A stretch of 64,000 nt of DNA from contig CAJTTB010000004.1 in assembly GCA_910579175.1 (NCBI GenBank), positions 12,981 to 76,980 of the forward strand, in the 5' to 3' direction. The stretch comes from an uncultured Oscillospiraceae bacterium. Its GTDB lineage: Bacteria; Bacillota; Clostridia; Oscillospirales; Ruminococcaceae. Below the pieces are notes generated by a model. It was not told the origin of the DNA and made no database searches. It saw only the letters and a program-made list of their open reading frames with translations. The position numbers and the translations under genes are program-made. Positions 63,746 to 64,000 of this stretch are shown here, one piece after another. Positions within the stretch are counted from its first letter, which is position 1. The number at the start of each line of letters is the position of its first letter.

Positions 63746-64000
63746 TAATGAAAAATAAAATTGATGAAAAACGTGTCTAAGAGCACAAGAATAAAGGAAT
63801 ATTTTTTATTACTTGCTATTTTCTTGGACGAGTGTGGGCGGTTTGTAATAAAAAATAGTCTTAATTTAAGATGTGCCAAAAGGCACAGAAATAAAAGGTA
63901 TATTTTTTGTTATTCCGCAAACCGCCAAGCAAGTTGGCTGCTCCATAATAAAAAATAGTCTTAATTTAAGATGTGCCAAAAGGCACAGAAATAAAAGGTA
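63746..64000 (+). repeat. Tandem repeat array with exact 100-bp period and variable GC-rich segments
   Basis: Units start at 63746, 63846 and 63946 (TAATgAAAAATA, TAATAAAAAATA, TAATAAAAAATA). The stretch 63846-63900 is identical to 63946-64000 over 55 bp; the first unit is diverged. Each good unit has CTTAA-TT-TAAG, a GTGCC-AAAA-GGCAC hairpin, then TATTTTTT, followed by a segment of about 33 nt that differs between units (63812-63845 against 63913-63945). The outer arms TATTTTTTATTAC and GTAATAAAAAATA pair around the variable segment. The array continues past the window edge. It does not encode a convincing protein. Confidence 0.85.

Noticed and set aside
63679..63958. Short proteins read through the repeat array on either strand
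   Set aside because: They follow the repeat units, have no ribosome sites, and similar peptides arise simply from repetition of the DNA.
63746..64000. Calling the right-end array a CRISPR array
   Set aside because: The constant part is about 67 bp and AT-rich with two inner hairpins, only three units are visible, the first is diverged, and no cas gene is present.

Overview
The window reads as a chromosomal segment of a low-GC, Gram-positive anaerobe, most likely a Clostridia member of the Oscillospirales/Ruminococcaceae type. This is inferred from the AT-rich sequence, strong AGGAGG ribosome binding sites, frequent TTG starts, a T-box leader, SigA-type promoters, rubrerythrin, an Rnf-like membrane module and typical clostridial family members. 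I see no rRNA, tRNA, transposase, integrase or phage structural genes. Almost everything is housekeeping or metabolic.

Region 1-6.5 kb (minus strand) is one methionine operon: metG, tatD, metF, a nucleoside phosphorylase, a free-standing MetH reactivation domain, and metH, which runs off the left edge. A consensus promoter and a T-box leader with a probable AUG specifier precede metG, so uncharged tRNA-Met probably controls both charging and synthesis of methionine. Region 6.6-12.9 kb (plus strand) holds a small P-loop kinase, a cytidine deaminase-like enzyme, gltX, a phosphotransferase gene broken by a stop codon, and a Crp/Fnr regulator followed by a rhodanese and a CoA-disulfide reductase-rhodanese fusion. 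A TGTGA-N5-TCACA site lies at about -41 of the rhodanese promoter.

Region 12.9-29.8 kb contains dusB, polA, a low-molecular-weight phosphatase, rimI, two MATE exporters, tsaD, GTP-type PEP carboxykinase, recD2, comFC, an MreB-like gene and asnS. Region 30-46 kb holds a cation diffusion facilitator, a sodium:solute symporter, araR-araD, an aspartate aminotransferase, hsp20, an AraC/GyrI regulator, a Tet(M)-like GTPase, a GH3 glycosidase, an MTA/SAH nucleosidase, ybaK, a DUF5131 protein and a nitroreductase. Region 46-52 kb has rubrerythrin, rpmE with a structured leader, yigZ, the dnaG-rpoD pair, a non-coding stretch behind a perfect consensus promoter, and an Rrf2 regulator.

Region 52-63.3 kb has a DUF6881-like protein, an AEC transporter, an aldo/keto reductase-ferredoxin, rpe, a MecA-like adaptor, three Rnf-like genes (D, E, A), a putative glycoside hydrolase, phosphoglucomutase and pyrimidine-nucleoside phosphorylase. 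The right end has a 49-residue small gene and then a tandem array with an exact 100-bp period that runs out of the window.

The two items most worth following are (1) the RnfD-E-A module, which lacks B, C and G and has lost three of the four cysteines that normally hold the intramembrane iron-sulfur cluster, and (2) the 100-bp repeat array, whose AT-rich 13-bp stems enclose GC-rich loops that differ from unit to unit. A solitary related hairpin lies near 30.06 kb.
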